NCBI RefSeq assembly: GCF_008386585.1
Contig: NZ_VUOB01000016.1
Coordinates: 1 to 53,076, forward strand
DNA from: Solihabitans fulvus
GTDB lineage: Bacteria > Actinomycetota > Actinomycetes > Mycobacteriales > Pseudonocardiaceae
DNA: 53,076 nt
Reading direction: 5' to 3'
Part shown: positions 50,086-53,076 of the stretch, piece after piece
Layout: each line of letters opens with the position of its first letter
Position numbering within the stretch: the first letter of the stretch is position 1
Notes under the pieces: model-generated
Told to the model about the DNA's origin: nothing
What the model saw: only the letters and a program-made list of their open reading frames with translations
Database searches by the model: none
Translations under genes and position numbers: made by a program

Positions 50086-50100
50086 GATTGTTGAACAATC
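50086..50100. promoter_or_regulatory. GntR/FCD operator
   Basis: GATTGTTGAACAATC is a perfect 7+1+7 palindrome of the ATTGT-N-ACAAT kind used by FadR/VanR-type regulators. It lies upstream of pxpA, next to TACGGT (a possible -10) and about 80 bp from the regulator's own start. Confidence 0.75.
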
Positions 50101-50149
50101 TCTACGGTCACTATCGTCAGGGCGAGCAACCGAGCACCGGGGGTGAGTG

Positions 50150-50923
50150 ATGGACCTCAACGCCGACCTTGGCGAGGGTTTCGGACGATGGGCGATGGGG
50201 GATGACGAAGCCCTGCTCGACGTCGTGACCAGCGCGAACGTGGCCTGCGGCTTCCACGCCGGCGACGCGGAGACGATGCTGCGCACCTGCCGGCTCGCCG
50301 CGGCGCGCGGCGTCGCCGTCGGCGCGCACGTCGGCTACCGGGACCTCGCCGGCTTCGGTCGCCGGTTCCTCGACGTCGAACCGGCCACGCTGACCGCCGA
50401 GGTGCTCTACCAACTCGGCGCCCTGGACGCCTGCGCGCGGGCCGCCGGCACTCGCGTCGGCTACGTGAAGCCGCACGGCGCGCTCTACAACACGATCGTG
50501 CGGCACGAGGCGCAGGCCGAGGCCGTCGTCGCCGGGGTGCTGCTGTTCGACCGGGAGCTGCCGGTGCTCGGGCTGCCCGGCGCGGTGTGGCTGGACCGCG
50601 CCCGCGAGGCCGGGCTGCCGGTCCGGCACGAGGCGTTCGCTGACCGCAACTACCTCGCCGACGGCACGCTGGTGCCCAGGTCGCGGCCCGACGCCGTGCT
50701 GCACGACCCGGCCGAGGTCGCCGCCCGCTGCGTGCTGATGGCCGTGGACGGCTGGGTGCCGGCCGTGGACGGCGAGCCGGTCCGCGTCACGCCCAACTCG
50801 ATCTGCGTGCACGGCGACAGCCCCGGCGCGGTCGACATGGCGCGGGCCGTCCGCGCCGCGCTGACCGAGGCGGGCCACGAGCCGCGCGCGTTCGGGCGGA
50901 CCGCGTTCGGACAGACGCCGTGA
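50150..50923 (+). CDS. pxpA: 5-oxoprolinase subunit A (LamB/YcsF family)
   Basis: This protein has 257 residues. With PxpB and PxpC it forms the prokaryotic ATP-dependent 5-oxoprolinase, which opens 5-oxoproline to glutamate and so repairs a spontaneous cyclisation product. It starts [13 protein letters not shown], then [30 protein letters not shown] and [10 protein letters not shown], all family signatures; the late [17 protein letters not shown] is also conserved. ATG 50150 is preceded by GGGGGTGAG; a GTG one codon earlier is possible. Its stop overlaps the pxpB start (GTGA). Confidence 0.94.
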   Translation: MDLNADLGEGFGRWAMGDDEALLDVVTSANVACGFHAGDAETMLRTCRLAAARGVAVGAHVGYRDLAGFGRRFLDVEPATLTAEVLYQLGALDACARAAGTRVGYVKPHGALYNTIVRHEAQAEAVVAGVLLFDRELPVLGLPGAVWLDRAREAGLPVRHEAFADRNYLADGTLVPRSRPDAVLHDPAEVAARCVLMAVDGWVPAVDGEPVRVTPNSICVHGDSPGAVDMARAVRAALTEAGHEPRAFGRTAFGQTP

Positions 50924-51537
50924 GGATCCTGCCGAGCGGCGAACACGCGCTGCTGGTCGAGGTCGCCGACCTCGACGCGGTGCTCGCGCTGTACGACGGG
51001 CTGCGGCAGGACCAGCCCGCCGGGATCGCCGACCTGGTGCCGGCCGCGCGCACGCTGCTGGTCAAGCTCGTGCCGGGCTGCGGGGCCGCCAGGCGCGCCT
51101 CGGTCGCAGAGGCCGTCGCGACGTCCGCCGGGGTGCCGCGCGGGCGGACCGAGGGCCAGGTGGTCGAGATCGACGTGCGGTACGACGGCGAGGACCTCGC
51201 CGAGGTCGCCGCGCTGACCGGGCTCACCGAGCGCGAGGTCGTCGACGCGCACACCGGCACGCCGTGGCGGGTCGCGTTCTGCGGGTTCGTGCCGGGGTTC
51301 GGCTACCTGGTCGGCGGCGACCCTCGGCTGCGGGTGGCCAGGCGCAGCACCTCGCGGGTGCGGGTGCCGGCGGGTTCGGTGGCGCTGGCCGACCAGTTCA
51401 CGGGGGTCTATCCGAGCAGTTCGCCGGGAGGTTGGCAGCTGATCGGCCGGACTGACGCCGTGCTGTGGGATGCCGCGCGGCAGCCGCCCGCGCTGCTGCG
51501 CCCCGGTGTCACGGTGCGTTTCAGGGAGACGGCGTGA
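50920..51537 (+). CDS. pxpB: 5-oxoprolinase subunit B (KipI family)
   Basis: This protein has 205 residues, somewhat short for the family but with both expected parts. It starts [14 protein letters not shown], and the C-terminal cyclophilin-like domain contains [18 protein letters not shown] and [33 protein letters not shown] (in parts), the strongest KipI signature. The start is GTG 50920, overlapping the pxpA stop, and the stop overlaps the pxpC start (GTGA), so the three genes are translationally coupled. It pairs with PxpC to form the phosphorylating/hydrolysing unit. Confidence 0.93.
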   Translation: MRILPSGEHALLVEVADLDAVLALYDGLRQDQPAGIADLVPAARTLLVKLVPGCGAARRASVAEAVATSAGVPRGRTEGQVVEIDVRYDGEDLAEVAALTGLTEREVVDAHTGTPWRVAFCGFVPGFGYLVGGDPRLRVARRSTSRVRVPAGSVALADQFTGVYPSSSPGGWQLIGRTDAVLWDAARQPPALLRPGVTVRFRETA

Positions 51538-52865
51538 AGCCCGCGGCGGCTAGGGACGCCGGCGCTAGCGCCGGCGCGGCCAGTCAGGTGCCCGTTGACC
51601 AGGTGCCTGCTGGCCAGGTGTCCGCAGGTCAGGCGTCCACAGGCCAGATGTCCGCAAACCAGGCGTCCGCAAACCAGGCGTCCGCAAACCGGGTGCCTGC
51701 CGGCCGGGTGTCCGCCGGTCAGGAGTCCGCAGGCGAGGCGTCTGCCGGTCAGGAGTCCGCCGACCAGGAGTCCGCCGACCAGGAGTCCGCCGACCAGGAG
51801 TCCGCCGGACGGGCGTCCTCGGGCCAGGTGTCTGCCGGTCAGGTGACCGCAAGCCAGATGTCCGCAGGCCAGGCGTCCGCAAACCAGGTGCCCGCCGGCC
51901 AGGTGCCCGCCGGCCAGCTGCCCGCCGGCCAGCTGCCTGCCAGCCAGGAGTCCGCCGGACGGGCGTCCGCCGGTCAGGTGCCCGGAGGCCAGGCGTCCAC
52001 AGAGGCGTCCACAAGGCAGCTGGAAGTGCTGGCCAGCGGGATGTTGGCGACCGTGCAGGACGCCGGCCGTCCGGGGCTGGCCGAGATGGGGGTCGGCAGC
52101 TCGGGGGCCGCGGACCGGCCCGCGCTGGCGTTGGCGAACCGGCTGGTTGGCAACCTGGACAGCCACGCGGGCATCGAGGTGACCTTCGGCGGGCTCGCCG
52201 TGCGGGCCGGGACCGCGCTGCTGGTCGCGGTGACGGGCGCGCCCTGCCCAATCACCGTGCACGGCCGACCCGAGCCGACCAACACGCTGCTCCGACTCGC
52301 CGAGGGCGAGGAACTGCGGCTCGGCACGCCGGCCAGAGGATTGCGTAGCTATCTTGCGGTCCGCGGCGGCATCGCGGTCGCCCCGGTGCTCGGCGCGCGC
52401 GCCACCGACACGCTCGCCGGCACCGGACCGCCCGTGCTGCGGGCAGGCGACGTGCTGCCGGTCGGCCCGTCGGTCGGCACGCTGCCCGGCATCGATTTCG
52501 CGCCCGTCGCGCCGCCGCCGAGCGGGGACCTGCGGCTGCGGGTGCTGCTCGGGCCGAGGGACGACTGGTTCACGGCGGCGGCGGTCAAGCGGCTGCTGAC
52601 CGAGCCGTACGAGGTGACCGCGGAGATCGACCGGGTCGGCATGCGGCTGGCCGGGCCGCCGCTGGAGCGCGCCCGCACCGGCGAGCTGCCCAGCGAGGGC
52701 ATGGTGCGCGGCGCGCTCCAGGTGCCGCCGTCCGGGCAGCCGACGCTGTTCCTCGCCGACCATCCTCTTACTGGCGGTTACCCGGTGATCGCCGTCCTCG
52801 CCGACCGGGACATCGACCGTGCGGCGCAGGCTCGGCCTGGTCAGCGGCTGCGGTTCACGCTGTAG
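51534..52865 (+). CDS. pxpC: 5-oxoprolinase subunit C (KipA family) with a repetitive N-terminal extension
   Basis: This protein has 443 residues, against about 290-330 in usual PxpC. Residues 163-443 are a full KipA domain: MLATVQDAGRPGLAEMGVG, ALANRLVGN, SYLAVRGGIAV, LLGPRDDWFT, the IDRVGMRLAGPPL segment and LADHPLTGGYPVIAVL. Residues 17-156 are 28 tandem pentapeptides of the type (G/N/D)Q(V/A/E)(S/P)A, with no membrane helix and no similarity to the A(D/N)LxG pentapeptide fold. GTG 51534 overlaps the pxpB stop (GTGA), so the repeats are inside the coupled gene. Unless translation restarts internally the extension is made. Confidence 0.9.
   Translation: MKPAAARDAGASAGAASQVPVDQVPAGQVSAGQASTGQMSANQASANQASANRVPAGRVSAGQESAGEASAGQESADQESADQESADQESAGRASSGQVSAGQVTASQMSAGQASANQVPAGQVPAGQLPAGQLPASQESAGRASAGQVPGGQASTEASTRQLEVLASGMLATVQDAGRPGLAEMGVGSSGAADRPALALANRLVGNLDSHAGIEVTFGGLAVRAGTALLVAVTGAPCPITVHGRPEPTNTLLRLAEGEELRLGTPARGLRSYLAVRGGIAVAPVLGARATDTLAGTGPPVLRAGDVLPVGPSVGTLPGIDFAPVAPPPSGDLRLRVLLGPRDDWFTAAAVKRLLTEPYEVTAEIDRVGMRLAGPPLERARTGELPSEGMVRGALQVPPSGQPTLFLADHPLTGGYPVIAVLADRDIDRAAQARPGQRLRFTL
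51582..52001 (+). repeat. 15-bp minisatellite, 28 units, inside pxpC
   Basis: The unit is about CAGGWGTCCGCCGGC in circular permutation, encoding (S/P)A(G/N/D)Q(V/A/E). Some neighbours are identical in DNA; for example, GACCAGGAGTCCGCC occurs three times in a row near 51770-51815. All six frames stay open across it because the unit is a multiple of three and GC-rich. Copy-number change would alter length but not frame. Confidence 0.95.
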
Positions 52866-52887
52866 GGCTGTTTGATAGGTGAGGACG

Positions 52888-52974
52888 ACGCCCCGGCCGG
52901 CGACTCGCTTCGCTCGCTGCCCGGTTTCTGAGCTACCTGTGTTTTTTGGGCCTCGCTTCGCTCGGCCGGGGCGT
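52888..52974. repeat. Inverted repeat with internal direct repeats downstream of pxpC
   Basis: The arms ACGCCCCGGCC (52888-52898) and GGCCGGGGCGT (52964-52974) are perfect complements. Inside, CTCGCTTCGCTCG occurs twice in the same direction, separated by a T6 run. This may act as the pxp terminator and resembles dispersed GC-rich intergenic elements of actinomycete genomes. The remaining sequence to 53076 is C-rich low complexity without a gene; the window end may be a contig edge. Confidence 0.6.
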
Positions 52975-53076
52975 TCGCCTCAAGTCGGCCCCCTCGGCTT
53001 GCCCGGGGAATCCGCTTCTCCCCCTCCCCCCCCCGGCCCCCCCAGGGCCAGCCGGCGCCACCCACACCCCCCACCC

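Noticed and set aside
51534..52001. PxpC repeats as a pentapeptide-repeat (A(D/N)LxG) domain
   Set aside because: The units read (S/P)A(G/N/D)Q(V/A/E), without the central Leu/Phe that stacks in the beta helix. The minus-strand reading looks closer to it but has no start or context.
52841..53074. A 77-residue minus-strand frame at the window end (ERSEAQ / GSERSES-like text)
   Set aside because: It is produced by the inverted repeat and C-rich sequence. Similar text arises in many actinomycete intergenic repeats.
1..53076. CRISPR arrays, tRNA genes, insertion sequences
   Set aside because: The repeats are short tandem units without spacers, no tRNA T-arm/cloverleaf pattern was seen, and no transposase-like protein is encoded.

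Overview
The window is about 53 kb of very GC-rich DNA (third codon positions almost all G or C, many GTG starts, several starts that look leaderless). Gene content points to an actinobacterium, most likely Pseudonocardiales (the Amycolatopsis / Saccharothrix / Kutzneria neighbourhood): a DUF574-type SAM methyltransferase, actinobacterial pentapeptide-repeat membrane proteins, an htdX-fabG4-fadA2 block like that of mycobacteria, and a DUF3311 plus sodium:solute symporter pair. It reads as chromosomal. I see no tRNA, rRNA, CRISPR array, transposase or phage gene.

Layout. 1-3.4 kb: an acetyltransferase and a leftward amino-acid ABC importer operon (binding lipoprotein, permease, ATPase). 3.6-9.1 kb: an M20 dipeptidase divergent from a branched-chain 2-oxoacid dehydrogenase operon (E1 alpha, E1 beta, E2). 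9.2-10.3 kb: a membrane pentapeptide-repeat protein. 10.6-16.8 kb: a fatty-acid beta-oxidation module (acyl-CoA dehydrogenase, SCP2 protein, TetR regulator, MaoC hydratase, FabG4-type reductase, FadA2-type thiolase) with two matching operators in its two divergent promoter regions. 16.9-21.6 kb: a TMEM175-like channel, a SIMPL protein, a KimA-like APC transporter and an AAA ATPase. 21.6-22.4 kb: a 48-residue protein and a structured intergenic stretch with a CRP-like site. 22.4-30.3 kb: acetyltransferase, DUF574 methyltransferase, a PIN toxin/HTH antitoxin pair, a second pentapeptide protein, an NHLRC2-like thioredoxin/NHL protein, a GroES-like protein and a VanW protein. 30.3-36.8 kb: a cytochrome P450 divergent from a very long GH38 alpha-mannosidase followed by a parvulin-like protein, with a local duplication at their junction. 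36.9-39.4 kb: a PadR regulator divergent from a membrane protein and a carotenoid oxygenase.

39.5-44.3 kb is the most interesting part. A two-component system faces a sortase and its putative wall-anchored substrate, with a ROK kinase divergent from them. The sensor kinase carries in its extracytoplasmic domain an 11-residue sequence identical to one in the sortase substrate, and a 12-bp motif is shared by the response-regulator promoter and the promoter region of the sortase locus. I infer a surface-protein sensing circuit.

44.3-52.9 kb: a monocarboxylate-type symporter with its DUF3311 partner, an HMGL-like DRE-TIM enzyme, an AEC transporter, a GntR/FCD regulator and the 5-oxoprolinase operon pxpABC. 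PxpC carries a 28-unit pentapeptide minisatellite at its N-terminus. The final 200 bp hold inverted repeats and C-rich low-complexity sequence.

Tandem duplication is a recurring local theme: 4 x 16 bp at 9131, 2 x 20 bp at 16841, 2 x 9 bp at 24803, about 62 bp duplicated 101 bp apart at 35863, two separate 2 x 17 bp repeats around 48.1-48.3 kb, and 28 x 15 bp at 51582. All functional statements come from reading the translations; no database search was possible.
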